Of a DNA stretch of 64,000 bases, positions 53,807 through 62,124 are shown piece by piece. Source of the DNA: Streptomyces sp. NBC_00193 (lineage in GTDB: Bacteria > Actinomycetota > Actinomycetes > Streptomycetales > Streptomycetaceae); the NCBI RefSeq assembly GCF_026342735.1, contig NZ_JAPEMM010000001.1, positions 5,890,001 to 5,954,000 on the forward strand, written 5' to 3'. The notes under the pieces were generated by a model, which worked only from the letters and a program-made list of their open reading frames with translations, was not told the origin of the DNA and searched no databases. The stretch's first letter is position 1. Each line of letters starts with the position of its first letter. The position numbers were made by a program, and so were the translations under genes.

Positions 53807-54664
53807 ATGACGCAGATGACGCAGATGACGCAGGCGATGAGCGCGGTGACGGCGACGGCGGTGCCGAGGGCGGAGTCCGCGCCCGCAGGGTGCGCAGAGG
53901 TCGCCGGGCTGATGGGCGGTGGACGAGCCGCCGACGAACTGGGGCTGAGCCGCAGTGAGTTCGCCCGCGCCGTCCAGCTGGGCCTGGTGCGGGCGGGACC
54001 CCAGGGGCCCGCCGGGGCCGCGCGGTACACCCGGACCGAGCTCGACCGGGTCCGGTCGGCCGAGGGGTTCCCGGACGCGCTGCACGAGCGGGTGGAGACG
54101 GTCGCGGGAGCGGAGGCCGCGGCCGCCGTCCTGGGGGTCGGCCCGAGCCGGTTCACCCGGCTCGCACGCTGCGGCCACCTCACTCCGGTGGGATACCGGA
54201 TCAACCGCTACCGGGCGGTGGTGTGGCTCTATCTGACCGCGGAACTACGGGACTTCGCGGCCCGCGAGCCCGGAATGCTGCGGGGGAGCGCCCCGCCGGC
54301 GGACCGGGAGCTGATGGCGGCCAGGGCCGACCTGCGCCCCCGGAAGTGGCGCGAACGGCACGTCGGGCTGTTGCTGAGACGGACCGCCGACCCCTGGGAG
54401 CGGGCTGCCGTACTGGCCTCCGTGCTCCCCGAGGACGACGTGCGCGCGATCGTGCCCGACGCGGCGGAGCGCATCCTGCTCTGCGCGCTCGCCCCGCCCC
54501 CGCCCTACGGGCACCCGCAGGTTCCGGCGGCCGCCGAGGTGGCGACCCGGCTGCTGCGGGCCGGCTCACCGGACGAGACCGGCTGGTACCGCACCAGCCT
54601 CGACTTCGCTCTGACCGGAGCGAGGGGTCAGTCGAAGTCGACGGGGGAGAGGGGGCCCACGTAG
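53807..54664 (+). CDS. DUF6397-type protein with tandem helix-turn-helix
   Basis: 285 aa. Two winged-helix/MerR-like units: AADELGLSRSEFARAVQLGL VRAGPQGPAG, and AAAVLGVGPSRFTRLARCGH LTPVGYRINRYRAVVWLYLT AELRDFA, as in streptomycete DUF6397 proteins. N-terminus carries a 9-base in-frame triplication (MTQMTQMTQ). C-terminus overlaps the ychJ gene on the other strand by 37 bases. Probably a DNA-binding regulator. Confidence 0.75.
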   Translation: MTQMTQMTQAMSAVTATAVPRAESAPAGCAEVAGLMGGGRAADELGLSRSEFARAVQLGLVRAGPQGPAGAARYTRTELDRVRSAEGFPDALHERVETVAGAEAAAAVLGVGPSRFTRLARCGHLTPVGYRINRYRAVVWLYLTAELRDFAAREPGMLRGSAPPADRELMAARADLRPRKWRERHVGLLLRRTADPWERAAVLASVLPEDDVRAIVPDAAERILLCALAPPPPYGHPQVPAAAEVATRLLRAGSPDETGWYRTSLDFALTGARGQSKSTGERGPT

Positions 54665-55047
54665 ACCCAGGCCCCGTTGTCCCGGGCGAAGGAACTGTGC
54701 TCGTGCAGGGAGCCGGTGTGCCGGCCCTCGCGGTAGTGCGCCCGGAACTCCACCGAGCCCTCCGTCTCGAACATCCCGCCGCGCTCGGTGGCCAGGATCT
54801 CCAGCCGTTCCCAGCGCTGCCCGGGATCCAGGTCGAGCACGCCCGGCCGGGTCGACGGGTGCCAGGAGCGCAGGAGATAGGCGGTGTCGCCGACGGCGAA
54901 GGCGCTGAAGCGGGAGCGCATCAGCAGCTCGGCGGTGGGAGCCTGCCGCTCGCCGGAGTGGAAGCGGCCGCAGCACTCCGCGTAGGCGGCGGGCAGCCCG
55001 CAGGGGCAGGGGCAGGGGACGGCGCGAGCGGGAGCCGGGGTGGGCAT
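54628..55047 (-). CDS. YchJ-family protein (SEC-C motif)
   Basis: 139 aa. CPCPCGLPAAYAECCGRFHS GE is the zinc-binding SEC-C-like motif; APTAELLMRSRFSAFAVGDT AYLLRSWHPSTRP is the NTF2-like YchJ core. Function unknown in bacteria, widely conserved. ATG 55047; a GTG six bases earlier is possible. Confidence 0.92.
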   Translation of the reverse strand: MPTPAPARAVPCPCPCGLPAAYAECCGRFHSGERQAPTAELLMRSRFSAFAVGDTAYLLRSWHPSTRPGVLDLDPGQRWERLEILATERGGMFETEGSVEFRAHYREGRHTGSLHEHSSFARDNGAWVYVGPLSPVDFD

Positions 55048-55094
55048 GGAAACACTCAGTTCTTCGGGGAGGGGAGGGGTAGGGGGCGGAGGGA

Positions 55095-55997
55095 CTACTG
55101 CGGGGACACGGCCGGCTTGGAGGCCTTGGCGCCGTACGGGCGGAAGAGCCCTTCCTGGACCACCGACACCAGCAGCTTGCCCTCGAGGTCGTAGATGCGA
55201 CCGCGTGCCAGGCCCCGGCCGCCGTGCGCGATGGGCGACTCCTGGTCGTACAGGAACCACTCGTCCGCCCGGAACGGCCGGTGGAACCACATGGCGTGGT
55301 CGAGGGAGGCCATGTCGAAACCGCGCATGCCCCACAGGGGCTCCACGGGGATGCGCACGGCGTCGAGGAGGGTCATGTCACTGGCGTAGGTGAGGGCGCA
55401 GGTGTGCACGAGCGGGTCGTCGCCCAGCGGGCCGACGGCGCGCATCCACACCGCGCTGCGCGGATCGGCGTCCTTGAGCTCCTCGGGGGTCCAGCGGAGC
55501 CGGTCCACGTAGCGGATGTCGAAGGGCTGGCGGCGGGCCATCCGCTCCAGCGCCTCCGGCAGCGTGCCCAGGTGCTCGCGGATCTCGTCCACGACCTTCG
55601 GGAGCGTGTCCGGGTGCGGGAAGTCGAGGCGGGGAGGCAGCTGGTGCTCGATGCTGCCCTCCTCCGGCTGATGGAAGGAGGCGGTCAGATTGAAGATGGT
55701 CTTGCCCTGCTGGACCGCGGTGACCCGGCGGGTGGTGAAGGAGCGCCCGTCGCGCACCCGCTCCACCTGGTACACGATCGGCACTCCGGGGATGCCGGGG
55801 CGCAGGAAGTACGAATGGAGGGAGTGGACGGGCCGGTCGCCCTCGGTGGTGCGGCCGGCCGCCACCAGCGCCTGGCCGGCGACCTGGCCGCCGAAGACGC
55901 GCTGGAGGGACTCCTGGGGACTGGCGCCCCGGAAGATGTTGACCTCGATCTGCTCCAGGTCGAGCAGATCGACCAGCCTCTCGGCGGGGTTCGTCAT
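55095..55997 (-). CDS. tesB: Acyl-CoA thioesterase II
   Basis: 300 aa, double hot-dog fold. VFGGQVAGQALVAAGRTTEG DRPVHSLHSYFLRPG and the second-domain catalytic Asp in HTCALTYASDMTLLDAV with SLDHAMWFHRPFRADEWFLY, all typical of TesB. Hydrolyses medium/long acyl-CoAs to free fatty acids. ATG 55997 with GGAG eight bases upstream; further upstream frames are not needed. It is followed by ychJ in the same direction and preceded by the helicase gene, ~107 bases away. Confidence 0.93.
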   Translation of the reverse strand: MTNPAERLVDLLDLEQIEVNIFRGASPQESLQRVFGGQVAGQALVAAGRTTEGDRPVHSLHSYFLRPGIPGVPIVYQVERVRDGRSFTTRRVTAVQQGKTIFNLTASFHQPEEGSIEHQLPPRLDFPHPDTLPKVVDEIREHLGTLPEALERMARRQPFDIRYVDRLRWTPEELKDADPRSAVWMRAVGPLGDDPLVHTCALTYASDMTLLDAVRIPVEPLWGMRGFDMASLDHAMWFHRPFRADEWFLYDQESPIAHGGRGLARGRIYDLEGKLLVSVVQEGLFRPYGAKASKPAVSPQ

Positions 55998-56103
55998 CAG
56001 AGGATCTCCACGGTCGGGCCCGGCCGCCGCGAGGGCGCCGGTCGGTTGCGGGTCGGGGGTCGGTTGCGGGGCGGATGCCCGCGCGGGCGGAGCCGGAGGG
56101 AGG

Positions 56104-58635
56104 TCAGAGCTGGCCGAGTTCGCCGACCGAGGTGACGCGCAGGACCGCCCGGCCCTCCTCGTCGGAGGCGGCGAGGTCCACCTCGGCGCTGATGCCCCAG
56201 CCATGGTCCCCGTTGGGGTCGGCGAAGGTCTGCCGGACGCGCCACAGGCCGTGCGCCGGGTCCTCCTCGATCTGGAGCAGCTTGGGGCCGCGCGCGTCGG
56301 GGCCCGTGCCCAGGTCGTCGTACTCGTCCCAGTAGCCGTCCATGGCCTCGCCCCAGGCGTCGGCGTCCCAGCCGGAGTCGCCGTCCAGCTCGCCCAGCAC
56401 GTTGACGTGGTCCAGGGCCGCCAGCTCGACCCGGCGGAACATGGCGTTGCGGACCAGGACGCGGAAGGCGCGGGCGTTCGCGGTGACCGGCTTGACCTGG
56501 TCGGCCTTCTCCTGGGCCTGCTCCGCCGTCTCCACCTCCGGGTTCGCCAGCTGCTCCCACTCGTCGAGCAGGCTGGAGTCGACCTGGCGGACCAGCTCGC
56601 CGAGCCACTCGATCAGGTCCTGGAGGTCCTCGGACTTGAGGTCGTCGGGGATGGTGTGGTCCAGGGCCTTGAAGGCGCTCGCCAGGTAGCGCAGCACGAT
56701 GCCCTCGGTGCGCGCCAGCTCGTAGTACGAGGTGAACTCGGTGAAGGTCATCGCGCGTTCGTACATGTCGCGGATGATCGACTTCGGGGAGACGGGGTGG
56801 TCGCGGACCCACGGGTGGCTCTTGCTGTACACGTCGTAGGCGTGCAGGAGCAGCTCTTCGAGGGGCTTGGGATAGGTGATCTCCTGGAGCCGCTCCATCC
56901 GCTCCTCGTACTCGACCCCGTCGGCCTTCATCGCGCCCACGGCCATGCCGCGTTCCTTGTTCTGCTGGGCGGCGAGGATCTGGCGCGGGTCGTCCAGCGT
57001 GGACTCCACCACCGAGACCATGTCCAGCGCGTAGGAGGGGGACTCCGGGTCCAGCAGGTCGAAGGAGGCCAGCGCGAAGGTGGACAGCGGCTGGTTCAGC
57101 GCGAAGTCCTGCTGGAGGTCGACGGTCAGCCGGATCGTGCGGCCCTCGGCGTCCGGGGTGTCGAGCTTCTCGACGACACCGCCGTCCAGCAGCGAGCGGT
57201 AGATGGCGATGGCCCGGCGGATGTGGCGCAGCTGGGCCTTGCGCGGCTCGTGGTTGTCCTCGAGCAGGTGGCGCATGGCCTTGAAGGCGTCGCCGGGCCG
57301 GGCGATGACCGACAGGAGCATGATGTTGGTGACCTTGAAGCGCGAGGTCAGCGCCTCCGGGTCGGCGGCGATGAGCTTCTCGAAGGTGGTGTCCGACCAG
57401 GCCACGAAGCCCTCGGGGGCCTTCTTGCGGACCACCTTGCGGCGCTTCTTCGGGTCGTCGCCCGCCTTGGCGAGGGCCTTCTCGTTCTCGATGACGTGCT
57501 CGGGCGCCTGGGCCACCACATAGCCGGCGGTGTCGAAGCCGGCCCGGCCGGCGCGGCCGGCGATCTGGTGGAACTCGCGGGCGCGCAGCGTGCGGACCCG
57601 GGTGCCGTCGTACTTGGTCAGCGCCGTGAACAGCACGGTGCGGATCGGGACGTTGACGCCGACGCCGAGGGTGTCGGTGCCGCAGATGACCTTCAGCAGA
57701 CCGGCCTGGGCCAGCTTCTCCACCAGGCGGCGGTACTTGGGCAGCATGCCCGCGTGGTGCACGCCGATGCCGTGGCGGACGTAACGCGAGAGGTTCTGGC
57801 CGAACTTGGTGGTGAAGCGGAAGTTGCCGATCAGCTCGGCGATCTTGTCCTTCTCCTCGCGGGTGCACATGTTGATGCTCATCAGCGACTGCGCCCGTTC
57901 GACCGCCTGGGCCTGGGTGAAGTGCACGATGTAGACCGGCGCCTGCCGGGTCTCCAGCAGCTCGGTGATGGTGTCGGTGATCGGCGTCGTGACGTACTCG
58001 TACGACAGCGGGACGGGCCGGGTCGCGGAGCGGACCATCGAGGTGGGACGGCCGGTGCGCCGGGTCAGGTCCTCCTCGAACCGCTTCATGTCGCCGAGCG
58101 TCGCCGACATCAGGATGAACTGCGCCTGCGGCAGCTCCAGGATCGGGATCTGCCAGGCCCAGCCGCGGTCCGGCTCGGCGTAGAAGTGGAACTCGTCCAT
58201 CACGACCTGGCCGATGTCGGCGTACTTGCCGTCGCGCAGGGCGATCGAGGCCAGCACCTCGGCGGTGCAGCAGATCACCGGGGCGTCCGAGTTCACCGAG
58301 GCGTCGCCGGTCAGCATGCCGACGTTCTCGGTGCCGAAGAGCTTGCACAGGTCGAAGAACTTCTCCGAGACCAGCGCCTTGATCGGCGCGGTGTAGAAGG
58401 TGACCTTGTCCTGGGCCAGGGCCGTGAAGTGCGCGCCCGCCGCCACCAGGCTCTTGCCGGAGCCGGTCGGGGTGGAAAGGATCACGTTCGCGCCGGTGAC
58501 CACCTCCATCAGCGCCTCCTCCTGAGCCGGGTACAGGGTGATGCCCTGGTCCTCCGCCCACGAGGAGAAAGCCTCGAAGAGGGCGTCGGGGTCGGCGTTC
58601 GGCGGGAGCTGATCAATGAGGGTCACACCCCCCAT
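56104..58635 (-). CDS. DEAD/DEAH-box RNA helicase with DUF3516 domain
   Basis: 843 aa, Ski2-like. Walker A TPTGSGKS at 55-62, motif II VVMDEFHFY near 150, motif III LMSATLGDMKRFEEDL, motif V/VI GTDTLGVGVNVPIRTVLFTA and EFHQIAGRAGRAGFDTAGYV. The C-terminal ~400 residues (from KAPEGFVAWSDTTFEKLIAA) are DUF3516. Actinobacterial members resemble HelY. ATG 58635. Divergent from the membrane hydrolase at 58772. Confidence 0.95.
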   Translation of the reverse strand: MGGVTLIDQLPPNADPDALFEAFSSWAEDQGITLYPAQEEALMEVVTGANVILSTPTGSGKSLVAAGAHFTALAQDKVTFYTAPIKALVSEKFFDLCKLFGTENVGMLTGDASVNSDAPVICCTAEVLASIALRDGKYADIGQVVMDEFHFYAEPDRGWAWQIPILELPQAQFILMSATLGDMKRFEEDLTRRTGRPTSMVRSATRPVPLSYEYVTTPITDTITELLETRQAPVYIVHFTQAQAVERAQSLMSINMCTREEKDKIAELIGNFRFTTKFGQNLSRYVRHGIGVHHAGMLPKYRRLVEKLAQAGLLKVICGTDTLGVGVNVPIRTVLFTALTKYDGTRVRTLRAREFHQIAGRAGRAGFDTAGYVVAQAPEHVIENEKALAKAGDDPKKRRKVVRKKAPEGFVAWSDTTFEKLIAADPEALTSRFKVTNIMLLSVIARPGDAFKAMRHLLEDNHEPRKAQLRHIRRAIAIYRSLLDGGVVEKLDTPDAEGRTIRLTVDLQQDFALNQPLSTFALASFDLLDPESPSYALDMVSVVESTLDDPRQILAAQQNKERGMAVGAMKADGVEYEERMERLQEITYPKPLEELLLHAYDVYSKSHPWVRDHPVSPKSIIRDMYERAMTFTEFTSYYELARTEGIVLRYLASAFKALDHTIPDDLKSEDLQDLIEWLGELVRQVDSSLLDEWEQLANPEVETAEQAQEKADQVKPVTANARAFRVLVRNAMFRRVELAALDHVNVLGELDGDSGWDADAWGEAMDGYWDEYDDLGTGPDARGPKLLQIEEDPAHGLWRVRQTFADPNGDHGWGISAEVDLAASDEEGRAVLRVTSVGELGQL

Positions 58636-58771
58636 CTTGCCTGGCTTCCGCCCGGATCAGGGAACCGGCGGACAGAAGGAAGATCATCGGCGGTACGCTG
58701 TGCCGTCGATGCGGCCCGAACGACACCGTCAACAGGGCCCGACCAGCACACCACCGGGGCGGGGAACGACC

Positions 58772-59563
58772 ATGATGGGTCCGGCGCACTCACTGTCCGG
58801 CGCAGCGGCCTGGCTCGGGGTGGGCGCCGCGGCGGCCGCCTACGGGCACGCGATGCCCTGGCCCGTCCTCGTCGTCGGCGCGCTGATCTGCGCCGGAGCC
58901 GCCCTCGCCCCCGACCTGGACCACAAGTCGGCCACGATCTCCCGCGCCTTCGGTCCGCTCTCCCGGGGCCTGTGCGAGGTGGTCGACAAGATCTCCTACG
59001 GGGTCTACAAAGCCACCCGGGCCCCGCGCGACGCCCGCCGCACCGGGGGCCACCGCACCCTGACTCACACCTGGCTCTGGGCCGTCCTGATCGGCGCCGG
59101 TTCGTCCGCGATCGCCGTCACCGCGGACCGGTGGGGCGTCCTCGCGCTCCTCTTCATCCACCTGGTCCTCGCCGTCGAAGGCCTGCTGTGGCGGGCCGCC
59201 CGCATGTCCAGCGACGTCCTGGTCTGGCTGCTCGGCGCGACCAGCGCCTGGATACTGGCCGGTGTGCTCGACCAGCCCGGCAACGGCTCCGACTGGCTCT
59301 TCACCGCCCCCGGCCAGGAATACCTGTGGCTGGGCCTGCCCATCGTGCTCGGCGCCCTCGTCCACGACATCGGTGACGCCCTGACCGTCTCCGGCTGCCC
59401 GATCCTCTGGCCCCTGCCCATCGCGGGCAAGCGCTGGTACCCGATCGGCCCGCCGAAGATGATGCGCTTCCGCGCCGGCAGCTGGGTGGAGCTCAAGGTC
59501 CTCATGCCGGTGTTCATGCTCCTGGGCGGAGTCGGCGGAGCCTCCGCCCTCGGCTTCTTCTGA
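58772..59563 (+). CDS. Membrane-bound metal-dependent hydrolase (YdjM/DUF457 type)
   Basis: 263 aa, four to five membrane helices. Metal-binding motif residues: GPAHSLSGAA (His), APDLDHKSATISR (DxDH), HRTLTHTWLW (HxxxTH) and LVHDIGDALT (HDxGD). This is the pattern of the YdjM/LexA-regulated hydrolase family. Two ATGs lie in tandem at 58772 and 58775. Function unclear; membrane phospholipid phosphatase-like chemistry is inferred. Confidence 0.88.
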   Translation: MMGPAHSLSGAAAWLGVGAAAAAYGHAMPWPVLVVGALICAGAALAPDLDHKSATISRAFGPLSRGLCEVVDKISYGVYKATRAPRDARRTGGHRTLTHTWLWAVLIGAGSSAIAVTADRWGVLALLFIHLVLAVEGLLWRAARMSSDVLVWLLGATSAWILAGVLDQPGNGSDWLFTAPGQEYLWLGLPIVLGALVHDIGDALTVSGCPILWPLPIAGKRWYPIGPPKMMRFRAGSWVELKVLMPVFMLLGGVGGASALGFF

Positions 59564-59613
59564 CGACTCGACCACCTGTCTGCCCGCCCGCCCGGCGGCC
59601 GTAGCCTGGCCGG

Positions 59614-60309
59614 ATGCCCGATGACATCCTCGCCCTGTGGCCCCTCGCGCCGGCCGCCGAGACCGATTGGCTCGCCGAGCTCGCCGACGACGACGGCCTC
59701 ACCGGCTACGAGGTACCCGGCCGCCCCGACGCCGCCTGGGTGCTGGGCGGCATGTACGAGCGCGGCCCGGCCGCCGGGGATTCGGTCAACGACGGCCAGG
59801 GCAGGGACGAGCATCCGGGCCCGGGCTGGGAGCGGCTGCGCTGGGCGGAGCTGGCCTCCCGGCTCGGTGATCCGGTCGTGCCGCAGGACGTCTATCCCTG
59901 CTTCCGCTGCTTCCCGTCGACGAAGAGCCGAAGCCACCTCCTCGGCACCATGGAATGGCCCGCCGAGGGCAGCCTCGACCGGCCCACGTGGGACCAGCTG
60001 ATCCGCTTCCTCACCGCACACAGCCCCGGGGGAGCGGACACCCCCTGCCTGGCGTACTACAACCCGTTGGTCATGCAGGACTTCGACACCAGGCACGTGC
60101 GCTCGGGCCGGCTGGGCGCGGCGGGGGCCCTCTTCGACAACCCCGATGTCCTCTACACGCCCACCAACCTGTGGGCCGCGGACCGCTCCTGGGTCGTCCT
60201 CACCGACTACGACCTCTGGGGTTCCAAGGTCTGCGGCCCCCGTCCGCTCGTGGAGGCGCTGCTCGCGGACCCCGAGATCGAGGCCGTCCGCCTGCCCTGG
60301 ACCACGTAG
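59614..60309 (+). CDS. Unassigned protein, 231 aa
   Basis: Begins MPDDILALWPLAPAAETDWL. Distinctive DVYPCFRCFPSTKSRSHLLG TMEWP and the end NLWAADRSWVVLTDYDLWGS KVCGPRPLVEALL. Soluble, aromatic-rich. The last portion resembles uncharacterised streptomycete proteins with an 'SW-VLTDYDLWGSKV' block, recalled but not checked. ATG 59614, 50 bases after the hydrolase stop, likely same transcript. Confidence 0.7.
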   Translation: MPDDILALWPLAPAAETDWLAELADDDGLTGYEVPGRPDAAWVLGGMYERGPAAGDSVNDGQGRDEHPGPGWERLRWAELASRLGDPVVPQDVYPCFRCFPSTKSRSHLLGTMEWPAEGSLDRPTWDQLIRFLTAHSPGGADTPCLAYYNPLVMQDFDTRHVRSGRLGAAGALFDNPDVLYTPTNLWAADRSWVVLTDYDLWGSKVCGPRPLVEALLADPEIEAVRLPWTT

Positions 60310-60342
60310 AAGAGGTCCGGGGCGGGCGGGGGCCGCACCCGG

Positions 60343-62124
60343 TCAGCCGTGCCAGGAGCGCCACAGGGCGGCGTACGCCCCGTCCGCCTCGACCAGGGCG
60401 TCGTGCGAGCCGAGCTCGGTGATGCGGCCGCCCTCGACCACCGCGATCACGTCCGCGTCGTGCGCGGTGTGCAGCCGGTGCGCGATCGCGATCACCGTGC
60501 GGCCGTCCAGCACCCGGGCCAGCGAGCGCTCCAAGTGCCGTGCCGCGCGCGGGTCCAGCAGCGATGTGGCCTCGTCCAGCACCAGCGTGTGCGGATCGGC
60601 CAGCACCAGCCGGGCCAGCGCGATCTGCTGCGCCTGCGCCGGGGTCAGCGCCGCCGAGCCCGAGCCGACCTCGGTGTCCAGACCGGCGTCCAGCGCCCGC
60701 GCCCAGTCCTCGGCGTCGACGGCGCCGAGCGCCGCCCACAGCTCGCCGTCACCGGCCTCCGTGCGCGCGAGGCGCAGGTTGTCCCGCAGGGAGCCCACGA
60801 ACACGTGGTGTTCCTGGTTGACCAGGGCCACGTGCTCGCGCACCCGTTCCGCGGGCATCTGCGACAGCTGCGCCCCGCCGAGGGTGATCTCGCCGGTCCG
60901 CGGTGCGTAGATGCCCGCCAGGAGCCGGCCCAGTGTGGACTTGCCGGCGCCCGAGGGCCCGACCAGCGCCATCCGGGTGCCCGGCGGCACCGACATCGAC
61001 ACCTGGTGCAGGACGTCGACGCCCTCGCGGTACCCGAAGTGCACCTGGTCCGCCCGGACGTCCCTGCCGTCCGGGGAGACACCCGCGTCGCCCGCGTCGG
61101 GTTCGATCTCCCGCACGCCCACCAGCCGGGCCAGCGAGACCTGCGCGATCTGCAGCTCGTCGTACCAGCGCAGGATCAGACCGATCGGGTCGACCATCAT
61201 CTGCGCCAGCAGGGCGCCCGTGGTCAGCTGCCCCACGGACATCCAGCCCTGGATCACGCAGTACCCGCCGATCATCAGCACGGAGCCGAGGATCGTCACG
61301 TAGGTGACGTTGACGACCGGGAAGAGGACCGTCCGCAGGAACAGCGTGTACCGCTCCCACGCCGTCCACTCCTTGATCCGCCGCTCCGACAGCTCGATCC
61401 GGCGCCCGCCGAGGCGGTGCGCCTCGATGGTGCGGCCCGCGTCCACCGTCTCGGTGAGCACGGCCGCGACCGCCGCGTACCCGGCCGCCTCGGAACGGTA
61501 GGCCCGGGGGGCCCGCTTGAAGTACCAGCGGCAGCCGACCACCAGTACCGGCAGCGCCACCAGCGCGGCGAGCGCCAGCGGCGGCGCGGTCACCGCGAGC
61601 GCCCCGTAGAGCAGGCCCGCCCACACCACGCCGATGGCCAGCTGCGGGACGGCCTCGCGCATCGCGTTGGCCAGCCGGTCGATGTCCGTGGTGATCCGCG
61701 ACAGCAGGTCACCGGTTCCCGCACGCTCCAGCACGCCCGGCGGCAGGCCCACCGACCGCACGAGGAAGTCCTCGCGCAGATCGGCCAGCATCTCCTCGCC
61801 GAGCATCGCCCCGCGCAGCCGGACCAGCCGCACGAACACGGTCTGGATGCCGAGCGCCAGGGCGAACAGCAGCCCCACCCGGCCCAGATGGAGCTCGCGG
61901 GCCCCCTCCGAGAGCCGGTCCACGACCTGGCCCAGCAGGTACGGGCCGACCATGGAGGAGATCACCGCGACCGTGTTGACCCCCACCAGGACCAGGAAGG
62001 CCCGCCGGTGGCGGCGGAACAGGCCGCGCACGTAGCCCCGTACCGTCGCGGAGCTGCCCACGGGCAGGGTCGCGGCCGTTTCCGGGGCGGCCGGATCGTA
62101 GTCCGGCGGCGCCACGCCGATCAT
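60343..62124 (-). CDS. ABC exporter half-transporter, subunit with intact Walker A
   Basis: 593 aa. Six-helix ABC membrane domain (~35-330) followed by a nucleotide-binding domain. Walker A GPSGAGKST near residue 388 and Walker B LVLDEATSLLD are intact, H-loop AHRLHTAHD present. The signature LSGGQ is replaced by LTPAQ (AALTPAQAQQIALARLVLAD). Starts ATG 62124, overlapping the upstream subunit's stop by four bases (ATGA). Works as a heterodimer with the next gene; cargo unknown (lipid, peptide or drug). Confidence 0.92.
   Translation of the reverse strand: MIGVAPPDYDPAAPETAATLPVGSSATVRGYVRGLFRRHRRAFLVLVGVNTVAVISSMVGPYLLGQVVDRLSEGARELHLGRVGLLFALALGIQTVFVRLVRLRGAMLGEEMLADLREDFLVRSVGLPPGVLERAGTGDLLSRITTDIDRLANAMREAVPQLAIGVVWAGLLYGALAVTAPPLALAALVALPVLVVGCRWYFKRAPRAYRSEAAGYAAVAAVLTETVDAGRTIEAHRLGGRRIELSERRIKEWTAWERYTLFLRTVLFPVVNVTYVTILGSVLMIGGYCVIQGWMSVGQLTTGALLAQMMVDPIGLILRWYDELQIAQVSLARLVGVREIEPDAGDAGVSPDGRDVRADQVHFGYREGVDVLHQVSMSVPPGTRMALVGPSGAGKSTLGRLLAGIYAPRTGEITLGGAQLSQMPAERVREHVALVNQEHHVFVGSLRDNLRLARTEAGDGELWAALGAVDAEDWARALDAGLDTEVGSGSAALTPAQAQQIALARLVLADPHTLVLDEATSLLDPRAARHLERSLARVLDGRTVIAIAHRLHTAHDADVIAVVEGGRITELGSHDALVEADGAYAALWRSWHG

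Noticed and set aside
55690..59376. 1228-codon plus-strand frame opposite the thioesterase and helicase genes
   Set aside because: It is the antisense shadow of two clear genes (TesB, DUF3516 helicase), is full of low-complexity Arg/Val/Gln runs and has no recognisable domain.
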